From: Multifurca ochricompacta
Lineage: Eukaryota > Basidiomycota > Agaricomycetes > Russulales > Russulaceae
Length of the DNA stretch: 64,000 nucleotides
Assembly (NCBI GenBank): GCA_022496185.1
Contig: WTXG01000033.1
Location: 62,001 to 126,000, forward strand
Direction: 5' to 3'
The notes below the pieces were generated by a model. It did not search any database. It saw nothing but the letters and a program-made list of their open reading frames with translations, and was not told the origin of the DNA. How positions within the stretch are numbered: the stretch's first letter is position 1; each line of letters begins with the position of its first letter. Positions 10,399 to 20,200 of this stretch are shown here, in pieces. The position numbers and the translations under genes are program-made.

Positions 10399-11493
10399 TG
10401 TAACAGGTGAAGCTCTGTGTACACTTAGAAACAGGAAGGGCAAGGGAAAGTGACCTAAGTCGTTGGGCGTACCGCGGAGGCAAACATCACGCGTCAAGTA
10501 ATGACCAGGAACTGTGTCACCCACTGTGGTTTTGCAACCACGATGACGGTGTTCTGAAACTGGAAGAAACTGCAGCCCCAAGTGCTGCTTAATAAGTGTG
10601 CCTATCCCTAGCACCTCAGGGTGTGTCTAACCCTAAACACATAAGGGGACCTTATCCAGCCACTGTCAACACCGTAGGTAAGGTATTTCTACTACCGTCC
10701 TACAACTTTAGTGCTTGACTTGGTGACCTTCTGTTCATGGGGAGTTTCCTATAACTGGAAGAAACTGCAGCCCCAAGAGGACAAGATCCAAAGGATCGAG
10801 TCACACAGGGAGGCAGGATACCATTAGCACTATGTATCAAACTCGTGTAGACAGTTACTCACCTGCAGCCCCAAGAGGACAAGATGGGGGCTACAGGCTG
10901 TTACAGAGGGTCTTATATACATTTCTCAGTGTAACAAGGTAAGCAGTAAGTGTAAGCAAGAATCAGCAAGTATCAGTCAGCTGTATTGCTGACTGAGCCT
11001 TATCTTTGTGATTCGTAAGCTGCTTTACTCTGCTGACTGATCATGCTCCACAGTGTGATGTCATAATGACGTCACTGTGGAGTAGATAACTGATATGTAG
11101 TCTAGCCCTTAGGTCTGGAACACGTCTATCTACTGATACATGTGATTCTGTGCTAAAATTGGCCATGGCCCAACCTGGGCCCTTATCTAGAGCTCCACTT
11201 ACCTAGAACCTTCTAGGCTGGACTCTTCTTATCTTGATAACAGCTCCACTAGGTCTAGAACCATCTAGACTGTGGAGCCTTGCCTATTGTGGTAAACACA
11301 ATAGAGAATCGACTTGTTATTGTTGAGTGGCTCTTGTGCTGACTAAGCAGCATGTGACTATTACATGTGACTCGGTCACATGATCCATGTCACGACTACA
11401 TTCCCATGATCACGTGTTGAGACTGCTGGGTAATCTTCCCACAGTCATGTGATCTGAAAGGGAGAAAAGAAAAGGAAAAATAGAGCTGTGACA
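10399..11493 (-). repeat. 5' LTR of chromovirus D, with promoter
   Basis: 1095 bp, matching 2745-3839 at all but about five positions. On the minus strand a TATATAAG box (complement of 10912-10919) lies about 34 nt upstream of ATCTTGTCCT (complement of 10876-10885), the likely transcript start. A second copy of the same 10-mer lies about 100 nt further downstream, near 10780-10789. Confidence 0.95.
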
Positions 11494-11902
11494 GACCCGA
11501 TGCCGACCATATTTCATGAATTCCGACCTAGACAACGACAGCGATCAGCTAACCCAAAAGACCCAGATGGAGAATACACCGACTTACTAGTAACCACAAC
11601 ACCCCAAAGATGAAACAACCGGAGGACGAATAGAAGGGGTACCGCCCCCATTCTTTGACGGAAAGCGAGAGGCAGAGCATTGGTGGGCTCAAGTAGAGCT
11701 CCACATCTTCCTGAATAGCCAAGCAACAGCCATAAAAGACGAGATCTCCAGAATATTGTATGTGTTGGCCCTAACGAGAGGACCCAAGATTAGCCAATGG
11801 GTGACGAAGCAGACACAGTGGCTAGCCAATGTAGCCCACACCAGAATTCAAGAGCTGCACCCATGGGAAAAATTCCGACAAGCGTTTCAGGCGGCATTCG
11901 CC
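11494..11902 (+). mobile_element. Gag fragment of LTR element C (right of the chromovirus insertion)
   Basis: The + strand reads a retrotransposon Gag segment. Recognisable pieces are VPPPFFDGKREAEHWWAQVE, ISRILYVLALTRGPKISQWV and PWEKFRQAFQAAFAG, typical of Ty3/gypsy gag (hydrophobic core then WxxFxxAF). It is broken by one in-frame stop near 11608. The gag ends abruptly at about 11902, where the minisatellite begins. Everything downstream (rest of gag, pol, 3' LTR) is missing. Confidence 0.7.
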
Positions 11903-11904
11903 GG

Positions 11905-12335
11905 ATTGTATTAGATGTATATCCTAAGTATCTAATTAATTGTGAACGCATTTTTGATCTTATCACTTGTATTATCTATGTTGAACCAAACAAAGATACT
12001 GGTACAGACACTCCAGGATAGCGGTCTGATCAAAAATGCATTCACAATTAATTAGATACTTAGGATATACATCTAAGTGATAAGATCAAAAATGCGTTCA
12101 CAATTAGTTAGACACTTAGGACATACATCTAAGTGATAAGATCAAAATGCATTCACAATTAGTTAGACACTTAGGACATACATCTAAGTGATAAGATCAA
12201 AAACGCGTTCACAGTTTATTAGATAATACAAGTGATAAAAAACGCGTTCACAATTAATTAGATACTTAGGATATACATCTAAGTGATAAGATCAAAAACG
12301 CGTTCACAATTAATTAGATACAAGTGATAAAATCA
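11905..12335. repeat. Minisatellite, unit about 56-57 bp, with one inverted unit
   Basis: Five to six imperfect tandem copies of a unit containing GTGATAAGATCAAAAA, GCGTTCACAATTA, GTTAGACACTTAGGA and CATACATCTAA occupy about 12018-12335. A unit in opposite orientation lies at 11905-11965, so the block can fold back. The same unit flanks the C LTR at 1468-1504, and a diverged copy occurs near 61245-61315. It is probably an internal repeat of the hAT-like element B. Confidence 0.8.
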
Positions 12336-12382
12336 ATTCTGCATAACCCTATATATAATATATTGTGTGTCTTTACTAGTGA

Positions 12383-12460
12383 GGCAGGGTGGCTCAATGG
12401 TTAGAGCACCGGGCTGAGCTTATACCCAGCGGTCTTGGGTTCAATCCCTAGATGTTGCCA
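12383..12460 (+). repeat. tRNA-derived (SINE-like) segment, right copy
   Basis: It has box A-like TGGCTCAATGGTTAGAGCA and box B-like GGGTTCAATCCCTAG spaced as in a tRNA gene. The box B differs from the tRNA consensus GGTTCGATCC by a CpG-to-CpA change. It is probably not a functional tRNA. It mirrors the minus-strand segment at 1335-1425. Confidence 0.55.
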
Positions 12461-12749
12461 TTTATTTTCTGGCATGTGGGTCAGCATTTCATATGCTCTT
12501 TGATAAATGTCATTCTCATTATGATATGACTATTACTACACTACTATATTCTTATTACATAATTTTCATATTGTAGGACCGGTTTGGACCGGTTGTGGAC
12601 CGGCAACCAGACCGAAAAGGACTGTTTTTCGGTCTTTTCGTGGTCCGGTCTGGTTACCTGACATAAGGTGCAACTGACAACCGGTTGCAGTTGCCGGTTG
12701 TGTCCCATTATGGTCAAAAAACCAGACCAGACTGGACCTTTAAACACTA

Positions 12750-12757
12750 CCAACACA
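12750..12757. repeat. 8-bp target-site duplication CCAACACA, right copy
   Basis: Identical to 1031-1038. It directly follows the hAT-like terminus ending CACTA. The integrase frame of element A resumes in phase after it. Confidence 0.9.
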
Positions 12758-13968
12758 TATGCCCTGGCTAAACGAGATTACTGGTGGCCAAACATGAAGA
12801 AGGATGTGGAGAACTATGTGAAGGGATGTGTGGACTGCCAAGCCAATAAAGTAAACACACACCCACACCCACCAGCACCATCCCCAATTATGCCCACGAC
12901 CTCCTTACCATTCCAGACCATCACTATGGACTTCATCGTCAAACTCCCCATCTCCAGAGGCTTTGACTCAATCCTGACCATTACAGATCATGACTGTTCC
13001 AAAGCAGCACTGTTCATACCCTGTAACGAATCCATCACAGCAGAAGGAGTGGCCAAACTCTACATGGACCACATCTATAGACACTATGGCCTCCCCAAAA
13101 AAATCATCTCTGACTGCGACCCATGCTTTATGTCCACCTTTGCTAGAGCACTCTGCAAAGTCCTGAATGTAACTCAAAACATTTTGACAGCCTACCACCC
13201 CCAAACTGATGGACAGTCAGAGAGGACGAACCAGTGGCTGGAACAATATCTTCGATTCGGGTGCAATGGACGACAGGATGATTGGGCTGACTGGCTGGCC
13301 ATGGCAGAATTTGCACACAACTCCTGGCCCAACAGCACTACCAAGACCTCCCCATTTTCTCTTATCATGGGATGGACGCCGCGAACCACCTGGACAGAGA
13401 AACCCTTGAATGTCCCATCAGTGACACAGTGCATCAGCCAATGGGAGGAGATCAGGAAATCGGCCAATGAGAACCTGCTAAAGGCACAGAAGGCCCTCGC
13501 AGAAAGACCCTTGAAATTCACACCTTATCAAACCAATGATCTCGTATGGCTGGAGGGAAAGAACATTCACATGTCACATCCATTGGCCAAGCTAGCACCC
13601 TGACGTCACGGGCTGTTCAAGATAACAAGGAAGCTGTCAGACGTGTCATATGAACTTGAGCTGCCACCCAAATGGAGGATCCATCCAGTCTTCCACACTA
13701 GACTTCTGACACCTTACAAAGAGACATCCCTGCATGGGGAAAACTTCCCAAGACCACCCCCTGAATTAATCGATGGAGAAGTGGAATGGGAAGTGGAGCA
13801 AATTCTCAACTCTCTATGTAAAGGCCAAGGGCGCAAGCTACATTACCTTGTCAAGTGGAAAGGATTCCCAGACTCTGACAACTTGTGGGAGCCAGCCAGG
13901 AATATCTTTGCCCCGGCCCTTATCTCGGAGTTCCATGCCTGACATCCAGAAGCGCCCAAAGACAGTTA
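12758..13968 (+). pseudogene. Element A integrase and chromodomain (decayed)
   Basis: This continues the pol frame interrupted at 1038. It starts with YALAKRDYWWP and the CVDC of the integrase zinc finger, then the catalytic core (TMDFIVKLP, IISDCDPCFM, and E in NQWLEQYL) and a chromodomain-like C-terminus (HYLVKWKGFPDSDNLWEPA). The normally invariant SDRDPRF reads SDCDPCF, consistent with two CGC-to-TGC changes. An in-frame TGA lies at 13601-13603 and another at 13939-13941, again at likely CGA codons. The frame probably ended at the TAA near 13966. It is non-functional. Confidence 0.9.
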
Positions 13969-15234
13969 AAAGGAACAACCCCAGACCCCAACCAAACTCC
14001 CCAGTACATGCTCCCACAGCAACATCCTACCACTATTCAATCTATCATGTCCTTCATCACTGCCAATGCTGCTGTCAACACCTTCACTGCCACCACTGTA
14101 GTTGTTGAAAACTTCCCCTCTGCCCATCCCTCTACACGCCCCTCTTCACCCATCGACTATGAGGCCGCTGAAGCTCGGGTTAAGAATCAATCCCCCAATC
14201 CCAACGACGACTTTGAACACAGTGAGGAGCCGCACCTGAATGACCTGCTAGGCATGGAATTAGATGATGAAGTACCAGAGTTCCCATTTATTGCTAACAA
14301 CCCCAATTCCTTGATGTACTTCCCTCTCAAGATTACTATGGCTGATGGGATGACTGCTATCGCCAAGTATATCTTTTACACAAATGGAGGAATGGATGTC
14401 GCTGGCTGTATGAAGAAGGATGGCCCTGTCTACAGGGCCCCAGTCTATTTAGAAGAAAGGTATACAGGACGTCTGCACCATACAATGACCGACAAGCAGC
14501 TTGGGCATCTGGCCACCGAGGACTCTCGTGCCTTTGCGATTGACGAGGTGTTGAATGACATGCACCTTCCGCATCTCAAAGCCGAAGTAATGAGACTGTG
14601 GAAGAATCTGACACTGCACATGACGCTCAACAAACAGTATAAGGAGCATGCAAAGATGATGGCCTGATTGACCAATGGGATGTTCCAGATTGAACAAGAG
14701 CTGGTGGAGATTTGGAAGAGGTTGGAGATTGGGGATGCATACCAAACCATTGCTGAAAGGTATGCTGACACATATGCACAACCTCTTCCCCCATGATTGT
14801 TAGGGGCTGCCCCACAACTACTGCCAAATTGGTTCAAGATGCCACGGATGCATGAGAACCCCTGAGGGGAGACATGCTGGCGATGCGATAGCAAGTATCA
14901 CATCAGCTGGAACTGCCCACTCAACCACAAGTGGTGCCGTCACTGCCGAAGCAACTTACATTGGAGTCGCTTCTGCATCTTCCGTCGTGTGGGCGTCACC
15001 CCAACAATTGTTAACCCTTTGGGGTGGTGCAGCAAGTGCCTGTGTCATAATGCAGGGCATCACGAGCTTGATTGCCCAGTCTATGACATGTGCCCCCAAT
15101 GCAGACAATGTGGCCCATACAGCTTCTTGTGTACACATCAATGCGCAGCTGACAAAACTTACACCACCAAAGATCGGAATCTGGCAGATGATTATGTGGA
15201 TTTGGTACAGGATGATGATGGTGCGCATTTCTAG
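13885..15234 (+). pseudogene. Element A third ORF: zinc-knuckle protein downstream of the chromodomain (decayed)
   Basis: A separate + frame overlaps the integrase end and runs to TAG at 15232-15234, interrupted only by TGA at 14665, 14794 and 14863. The first 250 residues are acidic, with no known domain (LNDLLGMELDDEVPEFPF; DMHLPHLKAEVMRLWKNL). The C-terminal third is cysteine/histidine-rich, with two clean CX2CX4HX4C knuckles (CWRCDSKYHISWNC; CRHCRSNLHWSRFC) and two irregular ones after it. It lies between integrase and the 3' LTR. A nucleic-acid-binding accessory protein is the simplest reading. The function is unknown. Confidence 0.7.
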
Positions 15235-15265
15235 CTGGGTCAGCTTGAACCAGAAAGGAGGGTGA

Positions 15266-15821
15266 TGTTACGACCAGGGCCTAGTACCCCACTTTTCTTC
15301 ACTCTCCCTAATGTGGACCCTTCCCTTCCACCTACCCTCCATTTCCTGATCATGTCCCCATCCTGGGATCCCTCACGTGCCCTGCTTCCCTCCCCTTGAC
15401 TGCTGATTGTACATATTGACTTGTTGTTTACACTTGCTTATGTTCTTCCTTATCTCTTATCTCTTTATCTCTAAGACCAGACACTTACTTAATACCCTAT
15501 CAGAAGCCAGGCTTTACGCCCTCCACTTTCGTATATTCGGGCCCACATGACTCTACAATATCTTATCTTTAGATGCTCATTCAATTATGTATATAAGTCT
15601 GCTGTAACTATATTGTAGACCTCAGACTCAACTTATTGAATACATCAGTGCCTGTCTTCTGGACATCCCCTTTGATCCCTGACTCATTCATCTCAGTGCT
15701 TTTGGCACTTCTCTGCTCAACATTGTCTTAGGGAACAGCCCCTTTGACTCTGACTCATCCCACCCAAACTCCAAGAAGCCATATTGGTTTCTTACCTGAA
15801 CCCAAAGAACGCACTGTCACA
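15266..15821 (+). repeat. 3' LTR of element A
   Basis: It follows a purine-rich tract (CAGAAAGGAGGGTGA). It starts TGTTACGACC and ends ACTGTCACA, and contains a TATATAAG box at about 15590. The 5' partner is outside the window, so the 3' edge is provisional. Confidence 0.6.
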
Positions 15822-15827
15822 CAAGTC

Positions 15828-15958
15828 ATATGGAACATCTCGCACTGGACATAACACAACTGGTTGCAGTTGCACCTTATGTCCAGGTAACCAGACTGGA
15901 CCACCAAAAGACCAAAAAACAGTCCAGTTGCCAGTCCACAACCAGTCCACAACCATGT
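15828..15958 (-). repeat. CpG-depleted relative of the hAT-like B right end
   Basis: On the complement this matches the B right subterminal region (12585-12700) block by block. Every ACCGG or CCGGT in B appears as ACTGG or CCAGT here (for example GGTTGTGGACCGGCAACC against GGTTGTGGACTGGCAACT). It has no terminal TAGTG end, so it is a truncated fragment lying just outside element A's LTR. Confidence 0.65.
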
Positions 15959-15959
15959 C

Positions 15960-16757
15960 AAACAATCATGCTGCTGGTTACACTGACTGTGGTTAGTAGT
16001 GGTTAGGCTAAAGAAAGACAAGTACTTCAGAGGTTAGAAGAACTCTATATTACTATCTACACACCTAAAGAAAGACAAGTCTAATATAATAGGTCAGTCT
16101 ATAGGTAGTGAGAGAGTAGAGTAAAGGGGAACTTACACTTCAGAGGTTAGAAGAACTCTGAAGTGAAAGAGATGAAACAGACACCCTTATATACCCCAAG
16201 GGATGGTCTGTGCACACTGGGAATAAGTCCACAAGTGCTGGACAATAAAAGTGAGGGACAAAGGCCATTGGCCAAAGGAGAATCACATGCTATACTGCAC
16301 ATTACTAAGTCCATCACTAATCAGCTGAGTAAGGTGAGAAAGAATGTAATAAAGATAACATAAAAAGTCCGATACTCCGGAATCTAATCTAATCTAATCT
16401 ACAGCTGAAGCGAACCTTAGATGCCTGAAGCATCTTCAGACACATCCTGTGTCAACATGGACATTGTCTGGCACTTGTGGACTTATTCCCAGTGTGCACA
16501 GACCATCCCTTGGAGTATATAAGGGTGTCTGATTTGTCTTCTACACTTCAGAGTTCTTCTAACATCTGAAGTGTAAGTTCCTTTCATAACTATCTACTTT
16601 ACTATTAGACTAATGTTCTTTATATAGAACTTTCTTTGTCTAGGTCAGTAGTATAGTTAATATAGAGTTCTTCTAACATCTGAAGTAACTTTCTTTGTCT
16701 AGCTTAACCTGCTAACCTTACAGTCAGTATGCTGCACACCATGCCTGTTTAACAGGT
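15960..16757. repeat. Fold-back (large inverted repeat) element
   Basis: The left arm (about 15960-16250) and right arm (about 16465-16757) are inverted copies. Shared blocks include CATGCTG with ACACTGACTGTGG, AAAGAAAGACAAGT, ACTTCAGAGGTTAGAAGAACTC and GGGATGGTCTGTGCACACTGG. The about 200-bp loop contains a short ATCTAATCTA tandem. A relative of one arm occurs at 60760-60905. No coding potential. Confidence 0.7.
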
Positions 16758-17216
16758 TCCAGGGAGTGGACAGTCAAGAGTGGTGCAACAGGAAGGGCAC
16801 AGCAGGAAGGTGGAAAAAGAGTGGGGTCATAACATCAGATGTACAAAACATTGCAACAGTCTTGTTGCCCACTGTATCTCCACAAATACTGATCCAAATT
16901 ATGTAATTTGTCTTTTAATGTATAGCCCTGATGTTTTAGTTTTAGGCATCACCTTACACCTTGGTCTTATTTGTTCTGGTTCCTGAGTTAATTAGCAAAC
17001 AATGAGAAAGTGCAAAACATTGAATCAATTTTGGAAGTCACTATACAAGTTATGTGCTACTCAGACAATTGTATACATGACAATAGAATAACTAGATCAA
17101 CCTCAGCCTAGAGTAATCCATATACAATATAGCTGACATGCTCAAGATGAGTACACTTGATTACTTACTTACAACTACACTTCAGCTTCATGGTGTCCTT
17201 CACCATGCAGATACTT
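16758..17216. other. Gene-free stretch downstream of P1
   Basis: AT-rich, with no supported ORF or repeat. It lies at the 3' side of the minus-strand gene P1 and probably includes its 3' UTR. Confidence 0.5.
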
Positions 17217-20200
17217 TCAACCCTCCAAAGCAGTCCCCCTCATTTGGGCTTGGATATCATTGAGGATCCTTTGGTCCTGCTTCTCCCAAAATGTTGCTTG
17301 TACTTCTCTGTGAAGTTTCAATGCCTCTTCAACCATGTTCTTGGCCTCTTTAAGTTGTGATCTCTTCATATACACCCTTCCTAACCCACTTAGAGCAATT
17401 CCTTGACCAACAACATCATTGGCAGCCTTCTTAAATTCTAATGCCTTGTGAAATGAGGCCTCTGCCTCATTTACTTTGTTCAAGAGTAGATATACTTCCC
17501 CAAGTGCTTGATGATCAATTCCTTGGTTGAAAAGATTGTTTGCAGTCATATCAAATTCTAATGCCTTGTGATATGAGGCTTCTGCTTCATCCAACCTGTT
17601 TAGATGTCTATATGTGTGTCCTAGACCACGGTGTGCATTTCCTTGATTTAGAGTATGATTGGCCATCTTTTGAAATTCTAATGCTTTTTGAAAAGGGGCT
17701 TCTGCCTCAGCTGGCCTATTCAGTCTTAGGTATGTTTCTCCAAGTCCCTGGTTATCATTTCCCTGCCCAACATTATCATCTGAAGCTTTGTGGAACTCTA
17801 ATGCTTTTTGAAATGAGGCTTCTGCCTTATTGAATTTCCCTAGCTCAAAATAAGTCCTTCCAAGGCCATAATAACCTTCCCCTTGGCCAAGGGCATTTTT
17901 TCTGGGCTCATGAAGCTTTAATGCCTTTTGATAGGTCACTTCAGCTTCATTTAGTGAAAATTGGTTTAAGTAAACATGACCAAGATCAGTAAGGATAGAA
18001 CCATGGATATCATCAACATTTATTGGGCATGATAAACAGTGTCTTTCTGCTTCTAGATATTTCTGCTTTGCTGTTTCCATATCATCTGCATGGTAACATA
18101 GCTTCCCCCATGCTTGAAGGCATCGAATTAAAGGTACTGGAGCAGCATTGTTCACCAACAGAAGTTGGACTGACTGGTTTAATAGTGTGCTAGAGAAGTC
18201 TCCAATATTCCTGCAGAGTCCAGTGAACATGATGATAGCATCAATTAATCTTAATTGATTGTCAGAGTTTGATTTCAGTAACTCTGATAACATGGCTTTA
18301 GTGTTGTTCACTTCCAGAACCATTTCTGCATAAGCCTCCAAATCCGCTTTCTGCTCATTAATGGATCCCAAGGAAATATAGAATTCTTCGAGAGATGTCT
18401 TGTGTTTAGATGAAGTAAAGTCATGATTGTTACAGAATTGACGGATGATAGGATGTGGTTGATATCTATCCCCAGTCAGATTTAGCAAGCTGCATTGCTG
18501 GAGAACTTGAAGGCATGACATCATATCTATGTCAATCAGAATCTCTTGAAATCGGGTCAATTGTTTGATATGAAGCCCATCTGGGAGCATGCTGAGAATA
18601 CCAAGAAGATCCTTTGCAAGTGGGTTGCTTGTCATCCTGTGACTATCTAGGGAGAGCTGTATGGAGTATTCCATGTTTGAAAGCTTATGCAATTCACCCC
18701 TTTTAATGAGTGTTGTCTTTCTGGAATTCCATTCCTTCCATAATAGCATAGGTGGAGTAACCTGAGAAAGATGGGCCAGCAAGTTTACAGCAAGAGGAAC
18801 ACAGTCCACAGCCAAAATAAGTTTCTCTGCAAAATTGTCATGATTGCCAGTAATGCGCTTCCAGGTCTCTTTGGCAGCATCCAAACCGATGGTTCCTAAT
18901 GGCTCGAGGAATGGTTGTGTCCACTCAGTTTGACCTGGTCGCTCAGCACCTCGCATTGTGACAAGAACAGTGACACGACGAAGTGATGTGATCCGAGAGA
19001 GAAGGACTTCAACAGCGTGCTTCGTCTCGTCAGACTGATCCCATGGTGATTCGAAGTTATCAAGACACAGGACAATCTCCTTCGAATTCAGCGTGGCGTG
19101 TATTTGAGACCAAAGGGTATCCGGGGGGCCCATGACGAGGCCAAGGGTCTTCGCAATCTGGATCAAGAGGGCATCGGATGAAGTGGCAGATTCACAAGAT
19201 ATGAAATATCTAGCATCTTGAAAGTGTTTTTGAACGCGGTCGTGACTGAGCACCGCATTGGCGAGTGTAGTTTTCCCGTATCCACCAGGGCCTAAGATTG
19301 CAACCCTGGCTGGGCGAGAACCAATATTGGCGAAGATGATGTTGATGATCTGAGCGACTTCAGCATCGCGCCCAAAAAATATTTGTGACGGAGGTGGCGC
19401 GAGCACAGGCCGCAAAGCAGACCTGGGTGACTTCAGTATACGTTTGAGGATGAGCGCAAATGGGAAGTGCCTACGTTGTAGTCTCAGTTGGGACAGCGCG
19501 GGTACGCTATTTAATAACAGTCAATATCACCAGACTTTTGTCGACATGGGCCAGGCTGCATACCTCGCGCCTATCGGCGGCAATCAGTGTGAAGCGAATA
19601 TCCAGCAACAGTTCGGCCTAAGGAGATCGTATTAGACGATTTTGTAGGTGATAGATCCAGGACGGACCTGAAAGACTTCAAGTACATTCGCCAATTTGGC
19701 ATCATACTTCTTGATTTTCCCGAGCAAATCCTTTCGTAACAGTAGACTTTTGGCCCCTCTGGTCTTGGCGCACTCTCCTAGGACGTGTTTATCCCATCCA
19801 ACTCACTTGGAGTCAATCAGAAAGGACAAATAGAGTAAATAATTACGAGACACATACCTTTGAAGAGAGTTGAGAATCGTACGCAGGCCAGCAGGAAGAT
19901 CACCCTCATTCAGTTTATGGGTTTCGCATGACTGTCCAACATTGATGACGAGCCCCGCAACCCTGACGAGCTTCTGCATGACATCTTCACACTCTCCCTT
20001 GTACTGCTTTACTTCCTAAAGATGAAGTTATGAACTTACGCAACTCTTCGGCTGAGGACTGGGGGGGGGGGGGGGGTACTTACGTCTCTCATGGTAAGTA
20101 CTTGGAGTAGGAGGCCCGCGATGGGAGCGATGTAAGGGATCTTACTCGCCAATGCACTCCCCTCTTTGAGGCCTTGAAGAGACATTTGAATCGCGTTACT

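Larger units (their letters stand above)
2745..11493 (-). mobile_element. Ty3/gypsy chromovirus D, nearly full-length, minus strand
   Basis: Two 1095-bp LTRs (2745-3839 and 10399-11493) start TGTAACAG and end TGACA. They differ at about five positions, all transitions, so the insertion is recent. The 5-bp duplication GACCC flanks it (2740-2744 and 11494-11498). On the minus strand the order is 5' LTR, leader, gag with zinc knuckle, protease-RT-RNase H, integrase, chromodomain, purine-rich tract (complement of 3840-3852), 3' LTR. Only two single-nucleotide lesions are evident, one in gag near the six-base run at 8333-8338 and one in pol near 5276-5283. The element sits inside the gag region of element C. 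Confidence 0.95.
1039..12749. mobile_element. hAT-like DNA transposon B (non-autonomous) carrying nested LTR elements
   Basis: The termini are a perfect 16-bp inverted repeat: TAGTGTTTAAAGGTCC at 1039-1054 and its complement at 12734-12749, flanked by the 8-bp duplication CCAACACA. The TAGTG start and 8-bp duplication fit the hAT superfamily. Both subterminal regions (about 1050-1235 and 12570-12735) are dense in GGTCC, ACCGGT and GGTTGC motifs, as expected of hAT transposase-binding arrays. No transposase is visible, so the copy is non-autonomous. Most of the 11.7 kb is later insertions (C and D) plus a minisatellite and two tRNA-like segments. B interrupts the integrase of element A, so it is younger than A. 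Confidence 0.85.

Noticed and set aside
10345..10614. ORF across the chromovirus 5' LTR border, nearly identical to one at 2685-2960
   Set aside because: The identity is due to the two LTRs. Neither frame has coding features.
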